This document shows, one piece after another, positions 18,534 to 25,505 of a stretch of 26,030 nt of DNA (the stretch's first letter is position 1; each line of letters opens with the position of its first letter). The stretch is from the IMG/VR virus record IMGVR_UViG_3300047461_000064, positions 1 through 26,030 of that record. One strand, 5' to 3'. The translations under genes and the position numbers were made by a program. The notes under the pieces are model-generated. The model was not told where the DNA came from. It saw only the letters and a program-made list of their open reading frames with translations, and made no database searches. Origin of the DNA: a virus.

Positions 18534-18806
18534 TCAAAACCACCTCCATGGTAACATTGACATACCTACCATATTTAACAATGGTTCAAATGCTAGTGCA
18601 ATTAATGTAAACATTAAAACTTCTATAAAAAGTCGTTGTCTTGGTGAGAACTTTGACTTCCATTTTTCAACTTTCTCCCCTACCTTCTCACAACGTCTTA
18701 ACAAACCTGTCTTCTTTAGAATTAGTGTTGCCCACCACTGTGGATCTACTAAGTTTCCCAAGGTCTCTATTGTAAATTTACAATATGCTTTTATAAGTTT
18801 AATCAA
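18534..18806 (-). CDS. small membrane protein, TTG start
   Basis: A 90-residue basic protein starting at a TTG that overlaps the TGA of the upstream gene (18803-18806). A GGAGA ribosome site at 18815-18819, nine bases upstream, supports this start; no in-frame ATG exists nearby. Residues about 1-55 are amphipathic and Lys/Trp-rich (IETLGNLVDPQWWATLILKK; KVGEKVEKWKSK). Residues about 59-82 form one hydrophobic membrane segment (LFIEVLMFTLIALAFEPLLNM), and the protein ends PWRWF. It could be an inner-membrane accessory or holin-like protein, but nothing specific shows this. Confidence 0.7.
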   Translation of the reverse strand: MIKLIKAYCKFTIETLGNLVDPQWWATLILKKTGLLRRCEKVGEKVEKWKSKFSPRQRLFIEVLMFTLIALAFEPLLNMVGMSMLPWRWF

Positions 18807-19111
18807 TCACGTTGTCTCCAATCATCAGATCTATCAGGTTTAAACCAGTCTACTATTTCATCTGGTGAACCAAAACCCCTACGGTGATTACTTGAATCGG
18901 GGTCTCCAATATTCAAGTGATTAAGAAAAGACTCGTCTGGATTTACACTCATCCGACGAGCCTTTTGTAGCATACCTCTCGCTGAGGTGTTTGCTTTAGA
19001 TAATTTTTGTGCCCATATCATATCCTCCATACTTACATCTGTTCCCGCTGCAATTGACTTGCAAATGCCTTCTAACCGAAGACGATATTGTGTGGAAAGC
19101 ATATCACCCAT
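18803..19111 (-). CDS. conserved cyanophage small protein, function unknown
   Basis: A 102-residue soluble protein. The first half is helical (LSTQYRLRLEGICKSIAAGT, MEDMIWAQKLSKANTSARGMLQKARR) and the second half is acidic and charged, ending in SPDEIVDWFKPDRSDDWRQRD. I recall this pattern from T4-like cyanophage genomes as an unassigned small protein, possibly virion-associated. A late promoter candidate ends 12 bases upstream, so a late-phase role is plausible. The start could be Met1 (19111) or Met4 (19102); neither has a strong ribosome site. The TTGA overlap with the next gene suggests a three-gene operon with it and the 18206 gene. Confidence 0.7.
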   Translation of the reverse strand: MGDMLSTQYRLRLEGICKSIAAGTDVSMEDMIWAQKLSKANTSARGMLQKARRMSVNPDESFLNHLNIGDPDSSNHRRGFGSPDEIVDWFKPDRSDDWRQRD

Positions 19112-19123
19112 ATAACTAAAAAT

Positions 19124-19131
19124 TATTTATA
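19124..19131 (-). promoter_or_regulatory. late promoter candidate inside an inverted repeat
   Basis: Minus-strand TATAAATA 12 bases upstream of the ATG at 19111. It lies between perfect 9-base inverted arms ATATAACTA (19110-19118) and TAGTTATAT (19142-19150). The region is AT-rich, so both features could partly be chance. Confidence 0.5.
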
Positions 19132-19156
19132 GTATAACCAATAGTTATATCTTGAT

Positions 19157-19300
19157 TTACCAATCATTCTCCATCTCTATTTGCTGTGCAGGACAGGGAG
19201 GTGTTGTTCTATGATAATTGACATGTAATATTTCTATAAACAAAAGAGAACAAACAATTATCATATTGATCTGAAACAACGGATGCTTGAGTAAATTCAT
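19157..19300 (-). CDS. 47-residue single-pass membrane micro-ORF
   Basis: An ORF of 47 codons starts at ATG 19300: MNLLKHPLFQ, then a hydrophobic segment INMIIVCSLLFIEIL (residues 11-25), then a polar tail with TTPPCP and EMENDW. The composition, a Lys/His-flanked transmembrane helix with a short soluble tail, is typical of small phage membrane proteins. It fills the otherwise empty gap between the terminator of the beta-barrel gene and the next late promoter. No ribosome site is seen and the ATG lies just after the terminator's T-tract, so expression would need read-through or an unseen promoter. Translation from Met13 is an alternative. Confidence 0.45.
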   Translation of the reverse strand: MNLLKHPLFQINMIIVCSLLFIEILHVNYHRTTPPCPAQQIEMENDW

Positions 19301-19305
19301 TACAT

Positions 19306-19334
19306 AAAAAAAGACCCCTACTATGTAGAGGTCT
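19306..19334 (-). terminator. Rho-independent terminator of the beta-barrel gene
   Basis: On the minus strand AGACCTCTA (19326-19334) pairs with TAGGGGTCT (19312-19320), with one G-T wobble, across a five-base loop, followed by seven Ts (19306-19312). It lies about 45 bases after the stop at 19378. The mismatch on the plus strand and the T-tract orientation fix its direction as minus. Confidence 0.85.
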
Positions 19335-19377
19335 GTAAGTTCCGAATGTAGAGACGCACGAAAGGTCTCAATACTAT

Positions 19378-19749
19378 TTAGAATGTGTACTTAAGTCCTG
19401 CCTTTCCAGACCAGTCTACGTCATCAACGTTAGTTGCACCAGAGAGTTCTCCGTATACTCCTACGCTATCAGTGATAGACTTACCGCCACCAATGTAACC
19501 GATTAACTCAGTGTCACCGAACTCATCAGCAGTTTCTGTGTGAGTTACTGTAGGACCACCTGATACATACCAGTCAATTCCGTTAGGAGTTGTACCTTCG
19601 TATCCAACTTGGAATTCCCAAGTTCCTGATGTATATGCTCCGTCTGGATATGAACCACTTGCTTCCACATTAACGTAAGGACCTGCAAACGCAGCACCAG
19701 AGAATAGAAGAGGAGTTGCAGCAAGTGCTGCGATTGTTGATTTGATCAT
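19378..19749 (-). CDS. secreted small beta-barrel / porin-like protein
   Basis: A 123-residue protein with a clear Sec signal peptide (residues 1-22, MIKSTIAALAATPLLFSGAAFA, cleavage after AFA) and a mature part of alternating hydrophobic/polar strands (GPYVNVEASGSY, GTWEFQVGYEG, GIDWYVSGGPTVTHT, ELIGYIGGGKSI, VGVYGELSGA) ending in GKAGLKYTF. A C-terminal Phe preceded by alternating residues is the usual outer-membrane barrel assembly signal. At about 100 mature residues it is too short for a full porin, so an 8-strand-like small barrel or an oligomer is likelier. It has its own sigma70 promoter, leader and terminator, unlike its neighbours, which suggests a host-derived gene expressed early and independently. 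The function, perhaps altering the host surface, is inference. Confidence 0.75.
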   Translation of the reverse strand: MIKSTIAALAATPLLFSGAAFAGPYVNVEASGSYPDGAYTSGTWEFQVGYEGTTPNGIDWYVSGGPTVTHTETADEFGDTELIGYIGGGKSITDSVGVYGELSGATNVDDVDWSGKAGLKYTF

Positions 19750-19783
19750 TTTTGTTTTTGTTTTTCTCGCAAGATATACTATT

Positions 19784-19827
19784 CCTGCGGATGTGAGACT
19801 ACACCGACATGTGAGTCTTTTCGCAGG
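19784..19827 (-). promoter_or_regulatory. foldable 5' leader of the beta-barrel gene
   Basis: In the roughly 100-base leader, an outer stem CCTGCG/CGCAGG (19822-19827 with 19784-19789) encloses an inner stem AGACT/AGTCT (19814-19818 with 19796-19800). The inner stem can extend through ACA/TGT around a bulged C. The stretch between this structure and the ATG is unstructured and A-rich. It does not match the glutamine riboswitch motifs known in cyanophages. Confidence 0.5.
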
Positions 19828-19856
19828 GTTACGATCTTTCGAGTCCTGTACTGTAT

Positions 19857-19884
19857 ATTATAATACTTAATTTAGATTTGTCAA
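19857..19884 (-). promoter_or_regulatory. sigma70-type promoter of the beta-barrel gene
   Basis: The minus strand has TTGACA (19879-19884), a 16-base spacer and TATAAT (19857-19862), both hexamers consensus. It predicts a transcript start near 19850 and a leader of about 100 bases to the ATG at 19749. It would be read by host RNA polymerase, unlike the late promoters elsewhere. Confidence 0.75.
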
Positions 19885-19941
19885 GCTTTTAACCGAACTC
19901 TGACATAGTAAACCTTATACGAAATATAAGAAAACCTAATA

Positions 19942-20985
19942 TTAATTCAAGAATATCATTGCACCAGTAATCTTGACTGCTGCTGTACCATCCAAATTTA
20001 GGGTTGCTGCAGAAACGTCCATGACACCCTCAGACGTAATCATAGCAGAACCTGTACCCGCCATGTCTAATAATCCTGCTGTGCTAACCTCGACTCCACC
20101 TGTACCTTTTACTGTAGTAAATCCTGATGAAATTATATCTGTTGCTGCAGTACCTCCAGCAGCAAATTGTGTTCTGGTACTCAAACTCATTCCAACTGTT
20201 CTATTCGTAATTAGAGCACCAGGACCTCCAAGAGAAACTAAATGTAAACAACCAAGAGTTCCTATAACAGCATCCTGTGCTGCTCTCATGTTTATGCTGC
20301 CTGGTGAAATTATATTGACCTGTGCACGAGGATCAAATTGCATGAATGTTTCTTCACCAGCACCAAAAGACATTTTCTGACCTGTTACGATATCTTTCTC
20401 GTTAACAGTTATAGTGTTAACACTAGCACCCTGTAACTGTAAGTCACCCTGTGCTGCAATTAATATATTTTGTGCGTCAATTTCTAGTTGATCAGTTGCT
20501 GTTATTAAAATTTTTGTTGCTTTTATACTATGTTGACCACCTATACATTCTTCTACAACATCGCCATATGCAAGAACACTTAATGCTTTGCCCTTACTTT
20601 TTGTTCCTCCCATATTGTATTCATAATATGAAGTAGAAAGATGTTTTTGGTTTGTGCCACCTTCCGAATATAACCCAAGTACAGCACTTCCAGCAATTTC
20701 TGTGTTTTCAGGACCTGTGCGTATTCTGATGCCACCATCATTGCGATATGACATAAAACAACCACCACCTCTAGGACCATCAATCCTTAAAGTCATTGTT
20801 TCTTCGTCTGGAAATACTCTTTCGTAAATTTCTGATCTAGTTCTCCAACCCTTAGCAAGAGTGGTAAAACGAGGACCATCACCTAATTCCTGAGTCTCAT
20901 CAGGGGTCGTCTGCTGAAAAATATCGTCTGGATAATCAACAGCGGGAAAAAATACGCTTTTTGATTGTTGCTTTGGAGGTGTCAT
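19942..20985 (-). CDS. beta-helical tail spike protein (gp5 C-terminal-like), separate from the hub
   Basis: The protein is 347 residues from the ATG at 20985, whose ATGA overlaps the stop of the gp5-like gene; a TTG two codons earlier (20991) is a less likely start. After a polar N-terminus come RVFPDEETMTLRIDGPRGGG and repeated short strands with D/N/G turns: ILITATDQLEIDAQNILIAA, GDLQLQGASVNTITV, INMRAAQDAVIGTLG, and MDVSAATLNLDGTAAVKITG to the end. This is the repeat style of the triple-stranded beta-helix that forms the membrane-piercing needle in T4 gp5 and VgrG. In T4 the helix is fused to the hub; here it is a separate gene coupled to an OB-fold hub protein. The spike role is inferred from repeat pattern and neighbourhood. 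Confidence 0.75.
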   Translation of the reverse strand: MTPPKQQSKSVFFPAVDYPDDIFQQTTPDETQELGDGPRFTTLAKGWRTRSEIYERVFPDEETMTLRIDGPRGGGCFMSYRNDGGIRIRTGPENTEIAGSAVLGLYSEGGTNQKHLSTSYYEYNMGGTKSKGKALSVLAYGDVVEECIGGQHSIKATKILITATDQLEIDAQNILIAAQGDLQLQGASVNTITVNEKDIVTGQKMSFGAGEETFMQFDPRAQVNIISPGSINMRAAQDAVIGTLGCLHLVSLGGPGALITNRTVGMSLSTRTQFAAGGTAATDIISSGFTTVKGTGGVEVSTAGLLDMAGTGSAMITSEGVMDVSAATLNLDGTAAVKITGAMIFLN

Positions 20986-23786
20986 GGGCAATCAACGTAG
21001 CGACCAGTTCCAATCTTAGTAGATCCAACTGCTGATAGTGCTTCTGTATTAAGACATGCTAATGATGGCATTAATCTAGCACCAGATCCACCACCACCTC
21101 TAATAGTAATAGGAGGAAATGCAGAGTAAGTTGTTGTTCTATCTAAAACACGAACTTGTACTAACAAACCATTTTTTACTATTGCTTCCGCACGTCCTTC
21201 TTCTCCATCCACAAGAATTGTTGGAGCACTTGTATATCCTCTGCCAGGACTGAGAATACTAAATGCATCAATAATACATCTAACATCATTATCTGATGCA
21301 AGATTTTTCTTGTAACCAAATCCTGATGATTTAACTCTAATTTCAGTTAAGAATCCATTGCCATCTAATAATCCTGTTGCAGTAGCACCGACTCCCTCAC
21401 CAGCAATGAATACAATAGGAGGTTCTGCCCATGCATCACCTTTATCTTCTACAGGAACTTCTATAATTCCTCCATTATCATCAGTTATAACATTTCGAGT
21501 ATTTACAGTTGGTGGTCTAAAAGTTTCGTAAACAGTAGATGTATCATCGCCAACACCTTGATCAGAATCACCTATACTCTGGTCACTATCAGTAAGAATA
21601 AGAACATCTACAGATGCACCATTACCATTAAGTGTGAAAGTTAATGTTTCTTCATCTTCAATTTCTTTATCATCATTAATACCAACAGTAATTTTTGCTG
21701 TATTATCTTGAATTACAAACTGTCCTCGTAATGAATTACCAACAATATCTGAAGGTGTTATATTATCACCAGTCAAGTAATAATATAATATAGATCCATT
21801 TGGAATATTTGTTGTTGTAACTGTGTATATAATAAATTCTCCCTCAGAAACTGTTTTTCTATTTGCAACAACACTGAATGTTGGATTTGGATCTGGATCA
21901 CCATCTCCCGTTGGAAACCCGTCTATATCAGGTGTCTCATCAATATTTGCAAATGGATCTACAAGGTTTGGATTGAATGGATCGTATGGTTCTTTCAAAT
22001 CTCTCTCTACTATAGTTCCAACACCTATGTTTTTCTTAAATATTGTTTTTACATCATTACCTTCTGGAGAATTTAATGTTAATTTCACATAAAAAACTTC
22101 ATTATCATCGCTTTCGTTATCTACTAAAGTTTGAACTTCTAAAGTTTTTTCAGTTTCGGTAGGAGCAAATCCTAATATATCATCTACAGCAAGATAATCT
22201 GTACCAGCAGTAGCACTCCCTTGATTTGCTAGTGTTTGTACTTTAACAGATGATGCTATGCCAGTAAAACCACTTCTAGTAACAGTAAAACGAGCAGAAC
22301 TTCCCTCTTCTACCTCTACATCTGTAATATCGTATGTGATTTTAGGTTGTTTTGTTGTATCTGTAGGAAGTTTAGGAACCCCACCTATAAATCCAATTGT
22401 TGTTACTGTTAATGGAGATCCAGTGTACGCTTCTTCACAAGTATACTGTGTATAGTCTCTTGGTGTATCACCAAATAAATTATCAATACCATCTAATAAT
22501 CTATCTAAGAAATTCTCATCATCATCTGTTTTTTCCTCACCAGTTGTACATTTTTGCTTAACTTCTTCGCAACTTCTATCAGTTCCAGAACAACTAATTC
22601 CTAATAAATTTAAAATATAATTGATTGCTTTTCCGATTACATTGAATGGAGCAGCAATAGCACCTAGGATATCTTGTAGAGGACCTAAGACACTATTAAG
22701 CAATTGATTCATTAACTGATAAATTTTAGAAATAATACCATTCACTAACTCATCAACCTGACAAATAGCAGCACGATAGATTTGATTAATGTAACTCATT
22801 AAAAGATTTGTCAACCACTCAGCAATTCTAAGATATAAATCTTCCATTTTACATCCAAGATCTTTAAGCATCTTGTTCATCCATTCAGTTGCACCTGTCA
22901 ATACATTTCCACTTTTGTTTGGTCTTAGAAGGAATTTTACTAAAGCGTCAACTGCATCTCTAATTAGTTTTGTTATGTATCCTTTGGCTCCTGCAATAAA
23001 CTCTCTAATAATTGCAACTATTTTATTTACGTATGTCCTTGCCTTTCCTGTAGAACTATAAAGTCCTCCAGTATACTTGTCAACGTAAAAAGTTCCTATA
23101 TTACCATTATTATTTTGTACATTGTAAAGAAATTGACCTAGATTAGTTTTTATTTTATCTTTGAGTTTCTTTTCTTTGCAAGCTTGTGCAGTTTCTGTAC
23201 ACCAATCTTCTTGTTTTATAACTTCAATTTTATTACCAAGATCTACTTTAAATTGAGCTTTGCCATTATATTCTTTCGTTGATCCATCAGATTGTACACC
23301 AACTAGATCGTTTGTCTCTGATTTACTCGGATCTCCATCTTTATCTGGGTTTACAGTAAATCTTGGTTCTAATCTTATTCCAGTTTTAAATCTAGAATCA
23401 TCATCGTCTGGTGATACTTCATTCTTGACTGTAGTAGCACCAGGCACTTGTCCAATAGAACCCATGATGATAGGTTTCTGTTTATCATTATCTAAGTAGA
23501 AACCAATCACCCAACAACCTGGTATTAGTTGAGCAGATGCTCCACCAATATTACCAGGCATGAAAGGTGTGGTAACAGGCATCATCACAGTTGCCCATGG
23601 TAGTTTTTTTGTTTCTAAGAGTTGCTTAGATCTAGGATGCTCTCCTACAATCGCAACCTTATACCGCCAACCACCTTTTCCTTTGGTGTTTGACGCAGTT
23701 TCTTCTATTTGACCTACCCACCAAGATAATCCATCATTACCTATTTTGTGACTAGGAACTAACCGTGACAGTGCTTCATCATTCAT
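20982..23786 (-). CDS. gp5-like baseplate hub protein, OB-fold plus Calx-beta-type domains, no lysozyme seen
   Basis: A 934-residue protein. Residues about 20-115 match the gp5/VgrG OB-fold: WWVGQIEE (22-29), YKVAIVGEHPRS (42-53), LPWATVMMPVTTP (62-74), GCWVIGFYLDNDKQKPIIMG (90-109). Then come a charged linker, a long helical hydrophobic region (about 250-400, with QLLNSVLGPLQDILGAI), a Cys-rich stretch (CSGTDRSCEEVKQKC), a Calx-beta-like domain (about 475-590, VEVEEGSSARFTVTRSG), a second similar domain (about 635-735, KTVSEGEFIIYTVTTTN), and glycine-rich GRGYTSAPTILVDG segments before the end GTGRYVDCP. I see no T4-type lysozyme catalytic motif. It would trimerise at the hub above the spike encoded by the next, overlapping gene. 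It starts two bases after the CP12-like stop. Confidence 0.8.
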   Translation of the reverse strand: MNDEALSRLVPSHKIGNDGLSWWVGQIEETASNTKGKGGWRYKVAIVGEHPRSKQLLETKKLPWATVMMPVTTPFMPGNIGGASAQLIPGCWVIGFYLDNDKQKPIIMGSIGQVPGATTVKNEVSPDDDDSRFKTGIRLEPRFTVNPDKDGDPSKSETNDLVGVQSDGSTKEYNGKAQFKVDLGNKIEVIKQEDWCTETAQACKEKKLKDKIKTNLGQFLYNVQNNNGNIGTFYVDKYTGGLYSSTGKARTYVNKIVAIIREFIAGAKGYITKLIRDAVDALVKFLLRPNKSGNVLTGATEWMNKMLKDLGCKMEDLYLRIAEWLTNLLMSYINQIYRAAICQVDELVNGIISKIYQLMNQLLNSVLGPLQDILGAIAAPFNVIGKAINYILNLLGISCSGTDRSCEEVKQKCTTGEEKTDDDENFLDRLLDGIDNLFGDTPRDYTQYTCEEAYTGSPLTVTTIGFIGGVPKLPTDTTKQPKITYDITDVEVEEGSSARFTVTRSGFTGIASSVKVQTLANQGSATAGTDYLAVDDILGFAPTETEKTLEVQTLVDNESDDNEVFYVKLTLNSPEGNDVKTIFKKNIGVGTIVERDLKEPYDPFNPNLVDPFANIDETPDIDGFPTGDGDPDPNPTFSVVANRKTVSEGEFIIYTVTTTNIPNGSILYYYLTGDNITPSDIVGNSLRGQFVIQDNTAKITVGINDDKEIEDEETLTFTLNGNGASVDVLILTDSDQSIGDSDQGVGDDTSTVYETFRPPTVNTRNVITDDNGGIIEVPVEDKGDAWAEPPIVFIAGEGVGATATGLLDGNGFLTEIRVKSSGFGYKKNLASDNDVRCIIDAFSILSPGRGYTSAPTILVDGEEGRAEAIVKNGLLVQVRVLDRTTTYSAFPPITIRGGGGSGARLMPSLACLNTEALSAVGSTKIGTGRYVDCP

Positions 23787-23788
23787 GT

Positions 23789-24016
23789 TTAATCGTCATA
23801 TATTAGACACTCAGGTTCATCAGGGTGTACATCACAGAATACCTCTAATACATTAGGGTCATGATGATCTCCTGCCTTTATTTCGTCTTTGTGATGTTCT
23901 ACATACTCTTCTAAGTCATGCAACTCATCTTCAATGTGATGACGCATGGGTTCTGATGTTTTTGGATCTTCAAGGATTTCTTTGTCCTTTTTGATATGAT
24001 CTTCAATTGATTTCAT
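23789..24016 (-). CDS. cp12: CP12-like Calvin-cycle regulator
   Basis: A 75-residue acidic, His-rich, probably flexible protein. Its C-terminus, LEVFCDVHPDEPECLIYDD (57-75), matches CP12: two Cys (61 and 70) separated by eight residues, the PxxxEC core and the YDD end. ELHDLEEYVEHH (31-42) sits where CP12 has its AWDxVEEL helix. The N-terminal Cys pair of plant CP12 is absent, as in many short forms. CP12 bridges glyceraldehyde-3-phosphate dehydrogenase and phosphoribulokinase and inhibits the Calvin cycle; in cyanophages it is thought to steer carbon to the pentose phosphate route. One oddity is Leu after the last Cys, where CP12 usually has Arg. It lies between two baseplate hub genes and has the strongest ribosome site in the window (GGAGGT, 24024-24029). 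Confidence 0.8.
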   Translation of the reverse strand: MKSIEDHIKKDKEILEDPKTSEPMRHHIEDELHDLEEYVEHHKDEIKAGDHHDPNVLEVFCDVHPDEPECLIYDD

Positions 24017-24023
24017 TGTATTT

Positions 24024-24042
24024 ACCTCCGTACAGTATGTAC
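24024..24042 (-). promoter_or_regulatory. strong ribosome site abutting a 13-base palindrome before the CP12-like gene
   Basis: GGAGGT (24024-24029) lies seven bases before the ATG. Directly upstream, GTACAGTATGTAC (24030-24042) is a 5-3-5 inverted repeat. A late-promoter-like AATAAATA (one mismatch to TATAAATA) lies just beyond, near 24047-24054. Together they suggest separate control of this gene inside the baseplate operon. Confidence 0.45.
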
Positions 24043-24050
24043 ATTATTAT

Positions 24051-25505
24051 TTATTCGCCATGTGCTGATGGATCTACATCAGTTCCATAAGAATCTCTGA
24101 ATAATCTTAGCGTAGAATATCCATTTCCGCTAGTACCTCCGTTAACAAAGTTAAATGTATGTGTGACTTCCTTAACAAGATAAACTCCACTAGACTCTTT
24201 ATCGTATGGTGTCTCCTCCTTCAGTGCATCTGGTAACTTACTGTTTAAACGTAATGTAATTTTATCTCCTGAGCAAATAAGAGGATTAGGAGGAATTTTT
24301 AATGTTCCCTCTTGATTCTTAAGTAAATCATATCTAGCAACTGACTGTGCAGCATAATATTTTACCCAATCAGCATATTCTGTGGGATTTTCTACCTTTG
24401 GATCTTCTGGATCTTTTACCTCTGGATCATCATACCATGTCTCACTATCCAATACAGCAGACATAACTCTAGTTGGTTTTCCAGATAATTCATCAGTATT
24501 TCCTGGCACTAGAGATACTGTAGATTGTCCTCCTAGATGTGCCATGTTACTATAACTATCTTTAATTTTATAAACATACTCATCATATTGACCAGTACTG
24601 TGATTAAAAAATACCATTTTTGTAGAATATTTACCGAGTCTTAATGATGACATAAGATCAACTTCAGCATTAAGAGTAAATGCTGTTATATTAAACCTAG
24701 CATCTCCTGATGCATCTGTATTTGCTATAACCTCAACATAAGGACCCCACGATTGTGATTTTAAACTTGGTACGTTATCTTTTTTAACTATAAAGAGTTC
24801 TTCTTCAGATGTATCACATAAAGCATCTATTGAAAAAAGATTATATCCTCTATTATTTTCCCAAAAGAAAAAACCAGCACTTCCTCTTATCTGTTGTTCC
24901 GATCCCGTTGTATTTTCTGTTTGATCTTGTCCATATGTTGTTTTACTAGATACTGATCTTTTTATAAGTTGTGCAACTATATCAAATGGTCTTTTATTAT
25001 TAGGAATCATTCTTACTTTAAATCTTGATGGTTCAGAAAATACTTCTTTACTTGATTTTAATTCCTCTCTAATCATTTTAATAATTATTGATGATGGTTC
25101 TCCATCTTGCTGTGTCTGAATTCTAACGCTTTCATTTACTAAAGCTTCTTCAGAAACTAACAGTAAATTATAAACTTGTTTCTTACCATCTATAATTCTA
25201 CTAGCAATTTTATAAATTCTAAAACTATATTTTTGTGCATCTTTATTAAATGAGTGTTTTATTGCCAATTCAACTTCTTCACCACCTTCTATTGGAAAAG
25301 TGTTAATAAAATCTTTTGAGTCACTAAGAACTAAAGCTCCTGATACAAATGGAGACAATATACTCTCCATGTAATCAAAACTAATTATCATATCAGTTCC
25401 AATAGTTCTTTCTTTGCAAACTTTTGCTTTATTATCAATTTTTCTGAAAACACAACCCTCAAGTGATATTTGAGTTGGGTGTTGTTCTTTCTTATCTTCT
25501 GCCAT
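24051..25505 (-). CDS. gp27-like baseplate hub protein
   Basis: A 484-residue protein resembling the hub/collar family of T4 gp27. It has GTDMIISFDYMESILSPFVSGALVLSDSKDF near residues 37-67, EGGEEVELAIKHSF, then RPFDIVAQLIKRSV and a GFFFWENNRGYNLFSIDAL segment (about 213-231). Its end contains VYLVKEVTHTFNFVNGG and an acidic tail. gp27 forms the trimeric ring that joins the tail tube to the gp5 spike complex, which fits its place just before the gp5-like gene. It is somewhat longer than T4 gp27 (391 residues). Its start overlaps the preceding stop by one base (TAATG), indicating coupling. The assignment rests on fold-type motifs and synteny; confidence is moderate. Confidence 0.7.
   Translation of the reverse strand: MAEDKKEQHPTQISLEGCVFRKIDNKAKVCKERTIGTDMIISFDYMESILSPFVSGALVLSDSKDFINTFPIEGGEEVELAIKHSFNKDAQKYSFRIYKIASRIIDGKKQVYNLLLVSEEALVNESVRIQTQQDGEPSSIIIKMIREELKSSKEVFSEPSRFKVRMIPNNKRPFDIVAQLIKRSVSSKTTYGQDQTENTTGSEQQIRGSAGFFFWENNRGYNLFSIDALCDTSEEELFIVKKDNVPSLKSQSWGPYVEVIANTDASGDARFNITAFTLNAEVDLMSSLRLGKYSTKMVFFNHSTGQYDEYVYKIKDSYSNMAHLGGQSTVSLVPGNTDELSGKPTRVMSAVLDSETWYDDPEVKDPEDPKVENPTEYADWVKYYAAQSVARYDLLKNQEGTLKIPPNPLICSGDKITLRLNSKLPDALKEETPYDKESSGVYLVKEVTHTFNFVNGGTSGNGYSTLRLFRDSYGTDVDPSAHGE

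Noticed and set aside
19750-19856. Glutamine riboswitch (glnA or Downstream-peptide type) in the leader of the beta-barrel gene
   Set aside because: The stems are present, but the conserved purine-rich junction sequence of those motifs is missing.
19942-20991. Frameshift splitting a single gp5 gene into hub and spike
   Set aside because: The upstream protein ends in a sensible terminal sequence (GRYVDCP), and the downstream gene has an ATG in a classic ATGA overlap, so two genes fit better than a broken one.
19973-23499. Plus-strand frames opposite the spike and gp5-like genes
   Set aside because: They are antisense shadows of well-supported proteins, and none shows a domain or a plausible start region.
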